From Fibrobacter sp. (GTDB lineage Bacteria; Fibrobacterota; Fibrobacteria; Fibrobacterales; Fibrobacteraceae): a stretch of 64,000 nucleotides of DNA. The position numbers and the translations under genes are program-made. Each line of letters begins with the position of its first letter. Position 1 is the stretch's first letter. Shown piece after piece: positions 33,297 to 42,935 of the stretch. The notes below the pieces were generated by a model that did not search any database, had not been told where the DNA came from, and saw only the letters and a program-made list of their open reading frames with translations. Location of the stretch: the NCBI GenBank assembly GCA_024398965.1, contig JAKSIF010000007.1:1-64000 (forward strand), written 5' to 3'.

Positions 33297-34751
33297 ATGT
33301 TGTTTATGAAAAAAGTTGCTCTGTTGACTTGCTTGCTTCTGCTTGCGTGTAACGATGAAGCACCCAAGGAAAACAAGGTCCTTGGCAATGAAGTTGCGAA
33401 GGATCAGGATTTGAATGCCTTGAACTCTGAAAAGGCCTTGTTTGTGGCAAAAGCTCGCAGAGTTGTTGGCGATGTAGACTACTCTAAGTCTGAAAATGAC
33501 TGGAAAAAAATGCACCAGGGTAATACGGTTGTTGAGGGAAATAAGATCCGCACCGCAGTAGAGTCTGACGTCCAGTTGGCGGCTAACGATGGTACTCTTT
33601 TCCAGATTATGGAAAATTCTAATGTTACTGTTTCTGCCGCCCTTTTGCCCAATTCTAGACAATCTGTGGATTTTGCCATTGAAAAGGGTGCCATTCGATT
33701 CGATGTCCAAAAGCAGAAATCAAACGACTTTGTGTTTAGAACAGGAACAGCTACTGCAGCAATTCGTGGTACGGCGGGATTTGTTGGAAACATCAATGGC
33801 AAGATGGTTGCTTCCCTTAATGAGGGCCGCGTGAACGTTACCAACGAGAAGGGCGACTCAACATCTATTGAACAAAACCAAACGTTGATCGTCAACGAAT
33901 CTGGTTCCGTTAAGACTATGAACCTCGCTTCCTCTGGAACGAAGGCCTTGCTTGCCTTGGTGGATTCCGTGGCATCTGCTTCGGATACGACCGATCTTGA
34001 ACAATCCCTTCAGAACTTCGATAATGACTATGCTGCTCAGAAGGCCGCCTTTGAAAAGAAATTGAAATTCAAGGCAGAGGGCGTTGCAAGGCAGATTAAG
34101 GATTCCTCTGTAACCTTGCAGGCAATTGCAACTCCCGGTGTAATCGTTGAAGTCCTTGGCGAAGTCGATACCGTTGGTGCCGACAGCGTTTATCAGCGTA
34201 CCTTTACATGGGGCGCCGATTCCTATGGCACAAAGCGTTTCCTGGCCGTTTGTAGTGATGGCCTTGTAGAAATTCCTTGCTATATGTGGGTGACGGAATA
34301 CGTTGAAGAAAACGCAGAAACGGAAGATTCCGATGGCCTTGAAATGGGGGTCAAGATCAATGGCCCGAGTGTTGAAAAAATTCACTTGGAAATGCCCTTG
34401 AAACAATACCAGGGCAAGTTGAAGTTTGCGCTCCAGGGTTTTTCCGCGGAAGAACGGTCTAAGGTCAAAAATGTAGTTATCAGCAGAGGTGGTTCCGAGA
34501 TCGAAACAATTGACCCGAAGGGTCTTGGAAAATGGTCCTTTGAACGTAAGATTCAGATTGGCTTGAACAAGATTGCAAATTTTGAAGTCTCTGTCAATAT
34601 GGATGATGGCCGTAGCTTTACCGCACAGAAGACTTACGAGGTGTACTGCTCGCAGAGCAATCATCCCGGTGGAAAGGCTCGTAACAACTTGGTTCCGTTG
34701 AACAAGGAATACGAACAGTTGAGGGCCAAGGGCTTGTTGAGGAATGAATAG
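33297..34751 (+). CDS. FecR-domain lipoprotein (paralogue 1)
   Basis: 484 residues. A lipoprotein signal (LLTCLLLLAC, lipid Cys at residue 20) is followed by a FecR-type beta domain (about 50-200) with VVEGNKIRTAVESDVQL, VDFAIEKGAIRFDVQ and RTGTATAAIRGTAGFVGNI. The C-terminal half has beta-rich segments and TKRFLAVCSDGLVEIPCYMW. An AGGA site lies 6 nt before ATG 33297. It shares this architecture with 49887-51452. FecR domains here probably act as envelope structural modules rather than sigma regulators, since no sigma factor is adjacent. First gene of a three-gene unit. Confidence 0.8.
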   Translation: MLFMKKVALLTCLLLLACNDEAPKENKVLGNEVAKDQDLNALNSEKALFVAKARRVVGDVDYSKSENDWKKMHQGNTVVEGNKIRTAVESDVQLAANDGTLFQIMENSNVTVSAALLPNSRQSVDFAIEKGAIRFDVQKQKSNDFVFRTGTATAAIRGTAGFVGNINGKMVASLNEGRVNVTNEKGDSTSIEQNQTLIVNESGSVKTMNLASSGTKALLALVDSVASASDTTDLEQSLQNFDNDYAAQKAAFEKKLKFKAEGVARQIKDSSVTLQAIATPGVIVEVLGEVDTVGADSVYQRTFTWGADSYGTKRFLAVCSDGLVEIPCYMWVTEYVEENAETEDSDGLEMGVKINGPSVEKIHLEMPLKQYQGKLKFALQGFSAEERSKVKNVVISRGGSEIETIDPKGLGKWSFERKIQIGLNKIANFEVSVNMDDGRSFTAQKTYEVYCSQSNHPGGKARNNLVPLNKEYEQLRAKGLLRNE

Positions 34752-34764
34752 AGGGGAAAACTGT

Positions 34765-35778
34765 ATGAATCGCTTTAAACTTTTGTGCTCTGTCGCTTCT
34801 TGCGGTGGATTGCTTTTCTTGGCTGGATGCGCTTCCGCACCTGCTCCTGCACAAAACGACTCTGTTCGTGAAAATGCAAGTGAATCCTATGCCAAGGTGG
34901 ATGGTGCCCCCGCAGGTCAGCCTGTCGAAAGTGCATCGGCAGAAAAAAATACCGTGAATAACGATGCCGTACAGAAAACGGAAATCTCTATGTCGACAGC
35001 GTCTGTAGAAGTATCTGACGTGGTGTTCAAGGTTAAACCCACAGTGATGGTGCTTCCTGCCATGGGCGCGTCGGGTGCAACCAGTATTGAGGTTATTCGC
35101 AAGAACCCTCTGGCAAAGACTGCAATGGAAGTCATCAATGCCTATATGACCGAGTGCGGATACAAGGTGATAAGTCTGGAAAACCAGGCCCAGTTGGATG
35201 AAGTCGTCCAGCTTCAGGGTGATATTGCCGGAAACGATGCCGACTTGGCCTATGTGGCAGGTCTTGCCGTTGGCGCCGATATCAATGTGACCTTTGCGGG
35301 AAGCATTCAGGATGATAATCTTGTGATTGACCTGAGTGCAAGCGATGCCTCCACCGCAAATCTTCTGGCAAGTGAATCTAGCCGCCAGAAGGATGGTGGT
35401 GACGGAATGCGTGTACTTGTTCAGAAGGCAACCCAGAGAGCGATTGTTCCTCTAGAAAAGAAGGTGCGTAGCCAGTTGGCTGCAGAACTGGAAAAGGGGA
35501 CTCAGTATAAGGTCGTTTGCCGTTTGACCGGTGAATTTACCGATGAACAGACCGAGGAAATTTCAAACCTGGTGACAATGCAGATTCGAAAGAAATTCAA
35601 TAAGATGCAGGTCAGTTCCATGACTCGCAACACCATTGACCTGGTTGTATACGCCGATCCTGACAAGTATGACGATTCCCAGATGGTCTATTCGGAATTC
35701 TACGAGGCTCTAAGCGGATTGGCAAAGGTGCGTCGCCAGAATATTACAAAGAAACTGATTATTCTTGAAATCCAGTAA
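34765..35778 (+). CDS. predicted outer-membrane lipoprotein, unknown
   Basis: 337 residues from ATG 34765, with a GAGGGG site 8 nt upstream. The lipobox is LLFLAGC, followed by a low-complexity Ala/Ser/Glu linker. The folded part (about 90-337) begins KPTVMVLPAMGASG and contains AYVAGLAVGADINVTFAGSI, resembling CsgG/DUF6175-like envelope proteins that sense or assemble at the outer membrane; this resemblance is tentative. It ends 8 nt before the next gene and follows the FecR gene by 13 nt. Confidence 0.7.
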   Translation: MNRFKLLCSVASCGGLLFLAGCASAPAPAQNDSVRENASESYAKVDGAPAGQPVESASAEKNTVNNDAVQKTEISMSTASVEVSDVVFKVKPTVMVLPAMGASGATSIEVIRKNPLAKTAMEVINAYMTECGYKVISLENQAQLDEVVQLQGDIAGNDADLAYVAGLAVGADINVTFAGSIQDDNLVIDLSASDASTANLLASESSRQKDGGDGMRVLVQKATQRAIVPLEKKVRSQLAAELEKGTQYKVVCRLTGEFTDEQTEEISNLVTMQIRKKFNKMQVSSMTRNTIDLVVYADPDKYDDSQMVYSEFYEALSGLAKVRRQNITKKLIILEIQ

Positions 35779-35786
35779 GGTTGATA

Positions 35787-36977
35787 ATGAAAAAGACTAT
35801 TCTTAAAGCCCTGCTGGCAATGACCTTGTTGTGTGGCCTGGCAAATGCCGCCAACCTGGTAACGTATACCGCAGGTTCCTCGATTTCCCAAAAGGATGCA
35901 GACCAAAAGGCCTTGGAAGGTGTCGCTAAGCAGATTAGTACCAAGGTAAAATCGGAACTGGTTACGAAACGTACCGAGAATGCTGCGGGTGATGTAAAGG
36001 AAGTTTCCAAGAGTTTCAAAGGGTCGTACACCAATGTGATTCTCAAGGGAGCAAAGATTGTTCCTGGTGCCAAGAAAAATGGAATGTTTCAGTCTACCGT
36101 AACGGTGGATCTGGATCAGCTTGCGTCCATGATCCTGCTGAACCTGGAATCCATTCGACAGCAGATGAATTCCAAGGATTCTGTAATTCGTCTTGACATG
36201 TCTGACCGTGATTATTACAAGGCTGCAAGTGGCATGGCTGCTTTGGAAAGGCTGGGCTCTCAGTACAATGACGAACTGGAAAATCTTTCTTGCGTGCAGG
36301 CTGTACCCAAGAATCTTCGACTGGAATCGACATTGGCTGAGCTGACTGAATTCTTGAAGTCTTCCTTGGCAACCATTAAAATCGATGTGAAAATGACAGA
36401 GGAAAGTCTTCTTGTGACGGTTACAGATTTTGCCGGTCCCGTAGAAAATTTCCCGATGATTCTTAGCCAGGACCGAAAGGATCTTGTTTCGGAAAAAACG
36501 GATGCGTCCGGTGTTGCCAAGTTCTCCATGAAGGATGTTCGTAAGCATAAGGCCGCTGGTGAAGTCGTCGTTTTGCCGGATATGAATTTCAGCTTTGTGA
36601 ATTCTTCGGCATTGGTCAAGAAGTCAGTCAGTTACGAATCCAAGAAACTGGGCTGTGCCTACAGAATGGTTTGCATTGGAGCCATGGAAGAATGTGGCTC
36701 TGTGGAAATGTTCCTGAACGATGTTGGCTTTACTATTGAAAATCAGCCGGAAAATCCCACGTTGGATGTAGCGCTTTCCTTTAATGACAAGCCGAATCTA
36801 AATAAGACTTTGGTTACATCCGAAGTGACTGCCCGTTTTAGGATAGGAAAGACAGAAACTTTCGAAAGGGCGCTTGGTGTTGGCCGTAGTGCCGAAGATG
36901 CCCATGTGAAGAGTATTGCAAAGTTGCCTGCATCCAAGGTAAGACAGAAACTGATGGATGCTGCCTGCAAGCAGTAA
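35787..36977 (+). CDS. exported protein with LPP20-like N-terminal region
   Basis: 396 residues from ATG 35787 (TAAGG upstream, 8 nt after the previous stop). The signal peptide ends near LLCGLANAA. The next ~110 residues (SISQKDADQKALEGVAKQIS) resemble LPP20 domains, which start with a repeated Ala/Lys helix. The remainder is unrecognised, with one disulphide-capable cluster (CAYRMVCIGAMEECGS). It ends exactly where topB ends on the opposite strand, with no intergenic base. Confidence 0.7.
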   Translation: MKKTILKALLAMTLLCGLANAANLVTYTAGSSISQKDADQKALEGVAKQISTKVKSELVTKRTENAAGDVKEVSKSFKGSYTNVILKGAKIVPGAKKNGMFQSTVTVDLDQLASMILLNLESIRQQMNSKDSVIRLDMSDRDYYKAASGMAALERLGSQYNDELENLSCVQAVPKNLRLESTLAELTEFLKSSLATIKIDVKMTEESLLVTVTDFAGPVENFPMILSQDRKDLVSEKTDASGVAKFSMKDVRKHKAAGEVVVLPDMNFSFVNSSALVKKSVSYESKKLGCAYRMVCIGAMEECGSVEMFLNDVGFTIENQPENPTLDVALSFNDKPNLNKTLVTSEVTARFRIGKTETFERALGVGRSAEDAHVKSIAKLPASKVRQKLMDAACKQ

Positions 36978-39791
36978 CTATTTCTTCTGGGAAATAACTT
37001 CCACAGTCAGCTTGTTGAAGGCGAGCATTCCGCCTTCGCGAATTTCAAGGGCGGCACGGAATACCGTGTCGTTCTTTTTAAATGGCTCCAGGACGCGGGT
37101 GTATTTCTTCTTTAGAAGTTCTTCCACTTCCTCGTCCTTGAGTTCCCGCTGGTAGAATACCTTGGGTACGCCGTATCCGCAACGGCTGTTCATGCAGATG
37201 TATGCCGAGGCTGTATTTCCGTTGGAGTCCTTTCCGGTGCGGAGGCGCATCTGGTCGCCGCAAATGGGGCAGGGTAAATCCCGGTGCATGAACTCGAAGT
37301 TTGTTTTCCCGTCGGGCCCGAACTTCAGGCTTGCCGCAAAAGTTTCTCCCTTCTTGCTCTTGAAATCGCTGATGACTGGCGTCTTGCCTGCGGTAAAGAG
37401 TGCGTCGATTTCGCTTGGCGTCAGGGTGTGGCCTGCAACGTTCTTGAATAGGGTGAACTTGCATTCTACTTCGTCCCCGGCCTTGCCTGTGCAGAAGAGG
37501 GTGTTCTTGTTCTCTTCCAGCGGGTTTCCGCAGAGAGGGCACTTGTAGTCGGTAACAGCCCCGTGGAACTTGCCGTCGTTGGTGAATTCGAATCCGATGT
37601 TTCCATCGTCGGCAAGAGTCAGGCTGGCGCTGAATGTGGAACCCTTCTTGCTGATAAATCCACTAAGAACGTCCGACTTACCTGTAGAAAGCAGCTTGGT
37701 CATTTCGGCATGGCTCAGGGTGCGGCCTGCAATGGTATGGCCGGCCTTGAATCCGCATTCGGCGTTCTTGCACACATATCCCCAGGGGGTGATTTCCATA
37801 GGGTTGCTGCACTTGGGGCAGGAAATGGCGTCGGTCACCGTTTCTCGCTCGAACTGGCTGCCGTATTTTTCGTGCAGGTGGGCGAAAAGTTCCCGCACAT
37901 AGTCCATGATGCCGTCGCGGAAATCCTTCGGGTCCAGGTTTCCTTTTTCTACCTGGGAAAGCTTGTATTCCCATTCGCCCGTCATTTCCGGAGATTTTAC
38001 CTTGTCATCCATCAGGGCAATGACTTCACGGCCTCGGGCGGTACTGACCAGGTTGTTCTTCTGGGCTTCGATAAAACCGCGCTTCTTTAGTGTCTCGATA
38101 ATGCCTGCCTGAGTGGCGGGGGTGCCTAGGCCGCGGTCCTTCATGGCTTCGGCCAGTTCTTCGTTCTCGATTTGCTTGCCTGCGGTTTTCATGGCGGCAA
38201 GGAGGGTGGCCTCGGTGTAATACTTGGGCTTGGACTTCTTTTTCTTTTGCAGTTCAATGCTATCGAAGGGAGCCTTGTCGCCCTGCTTCCAGTCGGGGAA
38301 GGATTCTACGATATTGGTTATGTCGTCGGAATTGCCTTCGTCATCCTTCTTGGCATCGGATTTCTTTTTCTTTTCTTCTTTGGCCAAAGCGCGGAAACCT
38401 AGGTCCTCGTTCTGCTTTAATTTTAGACGGAAAACTTCCGTATCTGGATTCTTCGACTGCGAACCTGACGGTTCTCCGCTCAGAATGACGCTGTCCGCAG
38501 GACTTTTCAAAGTTACTTCCATCTCGTTCCAAACGTAGGGCTTCAGCCATGCCTGTACAAAGCGTTCTTTGGCCAGGTTGTAGATGTTCTCTTCCATTTC
38601 AGGGAGACCATTGGGCTGTTCGCCGGTAGGAATAATGGCGAAGTGGTCTGTCACCTTACTGCTGTTGATGAAAACGAAGTTCTCGCTTTCGGGGCGCATG
38701 ATCTTTTGCTGCTCCGGCTTGGCCAGGCGCATGGCCAGTTGATAGGCTTCCTGCTTCATGGTGTCGGGCAGGTAGGCGGAATCCGTACGGGGGTAGGTGA
38801 GGAGCTTCTTTTCGTAAAGGTTCTGGGCGCAGTCCAAAACCTGCTGGGCGCTGTATTTGAAACGCTTGTTGCCTTCCTTTTGCAGTTCCGTTAGGTCAAA
38901 GGGCTTTTGGGGGAACTGCTTTTTCTGTTGGACATCCACGTTGGCAATTACAGCCTCTGCAGGAGCCTTGCATTTGTCAACTACGGCCTGGGCGGGTTCT
39001 TCTTTTTCAAATACCGCTACTTTTAAAGCGATTTCCTTCGACTCCGTGTTTTCCTTGCCCGAATCCTTTGCGTCTCGGTCGGGGCGCAAAAGCTGTGCCT
39101 GGAATCCTTTCCAGGTTCCCACCACGCTGTAGTAGTACAGTTCCTTGAACTGCTCCACCATGGCGTCGCGCTCCACGATGAGGTTTAGGGTAGGAGTCTG
39201 AACGCGGCCTACGGAAATCATCTTGCCGCGGCCAGCCGTAAGGGTGTAGGCTCGTGTTGCGTTAAGGCCTACCATCCAGTCGGCACGCTGACGAAGTCGG
39301 GCAGCGTAACTTAAATTCAGACGTTCCGTGGCTTCTTCCAGATTTTTCCAGGCCTTGTCCAAATCCTTTGCCACGTAGCTGTTCACCCACAGGCGCTTTA
39401 CCTGTTTCTTCTTGAAATCCGGAGTGTAGTCCAGGATCAAGTCGAAAATCAGGTTACCTTCGCGGCCAGCATCGGCTCCGTTTACAAGAACGTCCGCCTT
39501 GCTCATCATGTCTCGCACCACAGCCAGCTGCTTTCGGGTGCTTTCGATTTCCATCAGGCGGAATTTTTCTGGCAGCAGCGGGAGGTTGCTTAAACGCCAA
39601 CCGCCCTCAAAACCGGGATAGGCATCCAGCGGAGCCAAAGTAATCAAGTGACCCACGCACCAGGTAATGCAATGGTTCTGGCCAATAAGGCATCCATCGC
39701 CCTGGGTGAACTTTTCACCTTCCAAGCGTTCCAGCATCGGTCTGTAATGCTGGTTTGCAACAGAAGGTTTTTCGGCCACTAAAAGAATCAT
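36978..39791 (-). CDS. topB: DNA topoisomerase III (type IA) with zinc-ribbon tail
   Basis: 937 residues. The type IA fold starts MILLVAEKPSVA with Toprim acidic residues (GADAGREGNLIFD, about 104-116). The catalytic Tyr is in LLTYPRTDSAYLP (about 330-342). The C-terminal ~300 residues hold zinc-ribbon units (CPKCSNPMEITPWGYVC, CPLCGNPLEENKNTLFC, CPICGDQMRLRTG) alternating with a repeated SKKGxTF unit. It relaxes negatively supercoiled DNA and decatenates replication intermediates. A REP-like element is translated in frame near residues 435-450. It may be the last gene of the partner-switching operon (18-bp gap). Confidence 0.93.
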   Translation of the reverse strand: MILLVAEKPSVANQHYRPMLERLEGEKFTQGDGCLIGQNHCITWCVGHLITLAPLDAYPGFEGGWRLSNLPLLPEKFRLMEIESTRKQLAVVRDMMSKADVLVNGADAGREGNLIFDLILDYTPDFKKKQVKRLWVNSYVAKDLDKAWKNLEEATERLNLSYAARLRQRADWMVGLNATRAYTLTAGRGKMISVGRVQTPTLNLIVERDAMVEQFKELYYYSVVGTWKGFQAQLLRPDRDAKDSGKENTESKEIALKVAVFEKEEPAQAVVDKCKAPAEAVIANVDVQQKKQFPQKPFDLTELQKEGNKRFKYSAQQVLDCAQNLYEKKLLTYPRTDSAYLPDTMKQEAYQLAMRLAKPEQQKIMRPESENFVFINSSKVTDHFAIIPTGEQPNGLPEMEENIYNLAKERFVQAWLKPYVWNEMEVTLKSPADSVILSGEPSGSQSKNPDTEVFRLKLKQNEDLGFRALAKEEKKKKSDAKKDDEGNSDDITNIVESFPDWKQGDKAPFDSIELQKKKKSKPKYYTEATLLAAMKTAGKQIENEELAEAMKDRGLGTPATQAGIIETLKKRGFIEAQKNNLVSTARGREVIALMDDKVKSPEMTGEWEYKLSQVEKGNLDPKDFRDGIMDYVRELFAHLHEKYGSQFERETVTDAISCPKCSNPMEITPWGYVCKNAECGFKAGHTIAGRTLSHAEMTKLLSTGKSDVLSGFISKKGSTFSASLTLADDGNIGFEFTNDGKFHGAVTDYKCPLCGNPLEENKNTLFCTGKAGDEVECKFTLFKNVAGHTLTPSEIDALFTAGKTPVISDFKSKKGETFAASLKFGPDGKTNFEFMHRDLPCPICGDQMRLRTGKDSNGNTASAYICMNSRCGYGVPKVFYQRELKDEEVEELLKKKYTRVLEPFKKNDTVFRAALEIREGGMLAFNKLTVEVISQKK
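38446..38489 (-). repeat. REP-like element inside topB
   Basis: On the - strand GTCATTCTGAGCGGAGAACC and, 6 nt on, CAGTCGAAGAATCC are the two ends of the common dispersed word family seen in intergenic copies. It encodes about 15 residues (SVILSGEPSGSQSKN) in a low-conservation stretch. Confidence 0.6.
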
Positions 39792-39809
39792 AAATCGAAA
39801 GATAAAAAA

Positions 39810-40313
39810 TTAGGCCAAGTCCTTGAACAGATTCAGCATGGCCTTGGCCGCGTCGGACTTTAAGAAATCCTGTTCCAAGTCGGCGAATTTCTCGTTCCAG
39901 AACTTGGTTCTTTCACTAATGATTTTGGAACCAATCCTGTATGCCCACAGGTCACAATCTTCGTCAACCACCTCGTAGTCGGAACCGCCATTAAAGACGT
40001 TGGCAACACCGTAGGCTTCGTGGTCCTTGCAAAGTAGGACTGTGCATCCGAAAATGACGGACAGGTTTAGGCAGGCCTGTTCCAGTTGAGCGCAGTCGAT
40101 GTCAGTGCTTTTCATGGAGAACATGACCATGACCTTTTGGGGTTCTCCCTGGTCGTCCAAATCGCAGGGCGTGAAATTTATCTTGAGTCCAAGTTCGCCA
40201 AAATCCTGTTCCACCCAGGATATCTTTGATGCGAAACTTTGAAAAACGTCCGGATTTGCCACTTGGTTAAGTTCCGGAAAAATTCGCCCGCTGATGGTAA
40301 ATTCGTGTTCCAT
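39810..40313 (-). CDS. conserved-looking protein of unknown function
   Basis: 167 residues, soluble, acidic, with no recognised domain. It contains several Cys and an FGCTVLLCKDHEAYGVANVF core. It lies 41 bp after the kinase gene and 18 bp before topB on the same strand, so probably belongs to the signalling operon. The start MEHEFTISGRIFPEL suggests a beta strand opening. Confidence 0.6.
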   Translation of the reverse strand: MEHEFTISGRIFPELNQVANPDVFQSFASKISWVEQDFGELGLKINFTPCDLDDQGEPQKVMVMFSMKSTDIDCAQLEQACLNLSVIFGCTVLLCKDHEAYGVANVFNGGSDYEVVDEDCDLWAYRIGSKIISERTKFWNEKFADLEQDFLKSDAAKAMLNLFKDLA

Positions 40314-40354
40314 GTTTTTTAATATAGAAAAGCCCCCAGTGGGAAGGGGCGGCC

Positions 40355-40753
40355 TTAGGCTATGGAAATCTTGATGATCACTTCGTTTTTATTGCCCTGC
40401 CTTTCGTAGGCTGTGGAGCTTGCCATCTTCTTTACCATGAAAATGCCTAGGCCTCCGGCTTCACGGTCTTCCAAGGCGGCTGTAACATCGGGTTCCTGGA
40501 CTTCTGTAAAGGGGTCAAATGGCTTTCCGTCGTCAATAAAGGTCAGCGATATTTCTGTATCGCTGATTTCGCATTCGATTTCCAAATTGGAGGCGTCGCT
40601 GTAGAAAACCACGTTGCTGACGATTTCGTCGGAGCAAACTGCCAGCTTGGAGGAAATCTTCATGCTGATTCCCTGGGACTTGCTCCAGATGGTAATGAAA
40701 TCCTGGACTTCAGTCAGGCAATCCTTGGAAACGTTGAAGGATCTTGATTTCAC
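40355..40753 (-). CDS. RsbW-like anti-sigma/switch protein kinase
   Basis: 132 residues of the GHKL ATPase fold: N box CSDEIVSNVVFYS (about 42-54), G1 box FIDDGKPFDPF (about 73-83) and G2 box AGGLGIFMVKKM (about 99-110). In partner-switching systems such kinases phosphorylate a STAS antagonist and bind a sigma factor or another partner. It follows the PP2C phosphatase gene by 1 nt, with the STAS gene further upstream. No sigma factor is visible in the window. Confidence 0.85.
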   Translation of the reverse strand: MKSRSFNVSKDCLTEVQDFITIWSKSQGISMKISSKLAVCSDEIVSNVVFYSDASNLEIECEISDTEISLTFIDDGKPFDPFTEVQEPDVTAALEDREAGGLGIFMVKKMASSTAYERQGNKNEVIIKISIA

Positions 40754-40754
40754 G

Positions 40755-42479
40755 TCATTTCTCCTTCAAGCTGAATGCCAGCATGGAAATATCGTCAAAT
40801 TGCGGGGCGCCTTCTGCATGGCCTTGAACCGCCTTGAGCATGGAATTGCAGAGGCCAAGCATGGATTCGTTCCTGTGCTTGTTCAAGGCCGCAATCATCT
40901 GGTCGTTGCCGAAGGGTTCCTTGTTACTGTTCATGGCTTCAGGAATGCCGTCGGTGTAGACGAAGATGGTGTCGCCGCGTTCCAGCTTTACGTCAAAGTT
41001 CTCGTACTTCATGCCTTCCATTCCGCCGAGAACAAAACAGCTCTTGATTTTCTTTAGGGAGAAAAGCTCACCCTTCCGCATGACAGCGGGAGGCTCGTGG
41101 CCGGCATTGCTGAACTGGAAATCGCCTGTATCCAGGTCAAGAATGCCGCAGAAACAGCTGACGAACATGTCTAGGGGATTGCTGGCACAAAGCTCGTCGT
41201 TGGTGCGGGCCATGGCTTCTGCCGGAGAATAACCGCGCATCAGGTTATGCCGCAGGATAATCTTGGAAAGCATCATGAACAGGGCGGCGGGAACGCCCTT
41301 GCCAGAAACGTCTGCAATTACAAGGGCTATGTGGCTTGCGTCCAACATGAAAAAGTCGTAGAAGTCGCCGCCCACTTCCTTTGCCGGGATCATGACTGCG
41401 TGCAAGTCCAGGTTCTTGAAATTTTCCAGCTTAGGTAGGGTTGATTCCTGGATGGTGGTGGCGATGGCAAGCTCTGTATGGCTCTTCTGCTGTTCGCGTT
41501 GGGTCTCAGTCAGGTTCTTTACGTAAGAATCCAGTTCCTTGGACAGATTCCTGAAGGAATTGGCAAGGTCTCCCACTTCGGATGTAAAGTAGATGTACTT
41601 GCCGCACTTGTCGACGATGGAAGAAATCTTAGCCTCGATATCGCTGTCGTCGCCAATGACCTTTCCGATGGAACTCATCTTTTCCAGTGGCTTCGTGACA
41701 GTAAGCTCGATGTACAAAAGGAATGCCAGGGAGGTCCATACGGCGAGATTCATGGAAATAGCTGCGCCATAATACACAAGGTTCCAAAGATACAGAGGGT
41801 CTACCTTGAATCTGAAGGTGAACAGGTCGTAGCAAATCCAGGCCACGGCAACGCTAACTGCGATACTTGCCAGCAGGAAAAAGAGAAGGAACTTTTCGTT
41901 GAGGGAGAAGGAGAAAATATTCTCGATACCGCTGAATTTTTTCTTTAGGCAAAGCTGATGCTTCAGCGAACAGAGCATCATAACTGGGATGACTGTTGCT
42001 AGGGAAGTGTTCAGCTGATTGAAGAAGTAGTTGGTCCAGAGGGCTGGGGAAATATGGTCTACATTGAAAAAAATCAGCAGGAACGATGCCGTCGCATTGA
42101 ATCCTGAAGAAACAATGATGACAAAAAGAAGCTGGACAACCTTGAATACAGTGTTGAGCTTGTACTTGTTTTCGTCCTTCCGTCGCAAAAAATTCCAGGC
42201 CAAGGCAGGCAGGAGTCCGTAAACAATCTGAAGGAAAAATCCCGGAATGTATATGGTCGGCGCGTATTTTAAAGTAATGTCTGCTGCCAGGTTTGCAACA
42301 GCGCAGCCGATAGCTCCTGGAAGGCCGAACATCAAGGTGAAAAGGAAGGGGAGTGAAGCGGTAAAGCTTACTTCAGTGAATTCCGATATCTTGAGGAAAA
42401 CTCGGCAAGGCACACCGATGGCATAAAAGACCAGCCCGCAGACTAGAACGATAAGTATGCTAAGTAGTGCCTTTTTCAT
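40755..42479 (-). CDS. membrane PP2C (SpoIIE/RsbU-type) phosphatase
   Basis: 574 residues. The N-terminal ~180 residues hold about five or six membrane segments, then a second membrane segment pair (about 195-255) and a linker (about 260-340, HAMP-like or coiled). The C-terminal SpoIIE phosphatase domain (about 345-574) has KEVGGDFYDFF, VIADVSGKGVPAALFMM and DTIFVYTDGIPEAMNS with metal-binding Asp residues. It should dephosphorylate a STAS antagonist in response to an envelope signal. The likely substrate gene lies 12 bp upstream, and the opposing kinase 1 bp downstream. Confidence 0.88.
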   Translation of the reverse strand: MKKALLSILIVLVCGLVFYAIGVPCRVFLKISEFTEVSFTASLPFLFTLMFGLPGAIGCAVANLAADITLKYAPTIYIPGFFLQIVYGLLPALAWNFLRRKDENKYKLNTVFKVVQLLFVIIVSSGFNATASFLLIFFNVDHISPALWTNYFFNQLNTSLATVIPVMMLCSLKHQLCLKKKFSGIENIFSFSLNEKFLLFFLLASIAVSVAVAWICYDLFTFRFKVDPLYLWNLVYYGAAISMNLAVWTSLAFLLYIELTVTKPLEKMSSIGKVIGDDSDIEAKISSIVDKCGKYIYFTSEVGDLANSFRNLSKELDSYVKNLTETQREQQKSHTELAIATTIQESTLPKLENFKNLDLHAVMIPAKEVGGDFYDFFMLDASHIALVIADVSGKGVPAALFMMLSKIILRHNLMRGYSPAEAMARTNDELCASNPLDMFVSCFCGILDLDTGDFQFSNAGHEPPAVMRKGELFSLKKIKSCFVLGGMEGMKYENFDVKLERGDTIFVYTDGIPEAMNSNKEPFGNDQMIAALNKHRNESMLGLCNSMLKAVQGHAEGAPQFDDISMLAFSLKEK

Positions 42480-42491
42480 CAGGTTGCCTTA

Positions 42492-42788
42492 CTAGACGAT
42501 GGTCAGGATGTTGTTGAATCCGGTCAATTCAAAGACTTCCTTGACGGCTTCATTTACATTGCAGATAACCATCTGGCCTTTGGAAAGCATCTTCTTTTGT
42601 GCCTTGAGAAGAACTCGAAGACCGGAACTGGAAATGTATTCCACTTTTGAAAAATCAATTTCAAGGTTCTTTGTTGCAGAAACTGCTTCTTCCACTGCGG
42701 CTTCGAAGGTGGGGGCGTTTGCGGTGTCAATCATTCCTTCGGGGAGCAGGGTGTATTTTTCTTCGCCAGGTCTTTTGGTAATGTTCAT
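42492..42788 (-). CDS. STAS-domain antagonist (RsbV/SpoIIAA-like)
   Basis: 98 residues spanning one STAS domain. The phosphorylatable Ser is in VEYISSSGLRVLLKAQ (about 49-64). First gene of an operon STAS, phosphatase, kinase, unknown, topB. Its phosphorylation state would be set by the two downstream enzymes. Confidence 0.88.
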   Translation of the reverse strand: MNITKRPGEEKYTLLPEGMIDTANAPTFEAAVEEAVSATKNLEIDFSKVEYISSSGLRVLLKAQKKMLSKGQMVICNVNEAVKEVFELTGFNNILTIV

Positions 42789-42935
42789 ATTTCCTTCGGT
42801 GGATTTTTCGTAATAATTGCCAATTACGTATTCATTACAAATATATTAAAAGCATGGTTGTTTCTTGAAATGGTTAGATAGGAAACTAGGGATATTTTTT
42901 TATAATTGAGTCTCGAAAAATATTCTTCTTGACTT

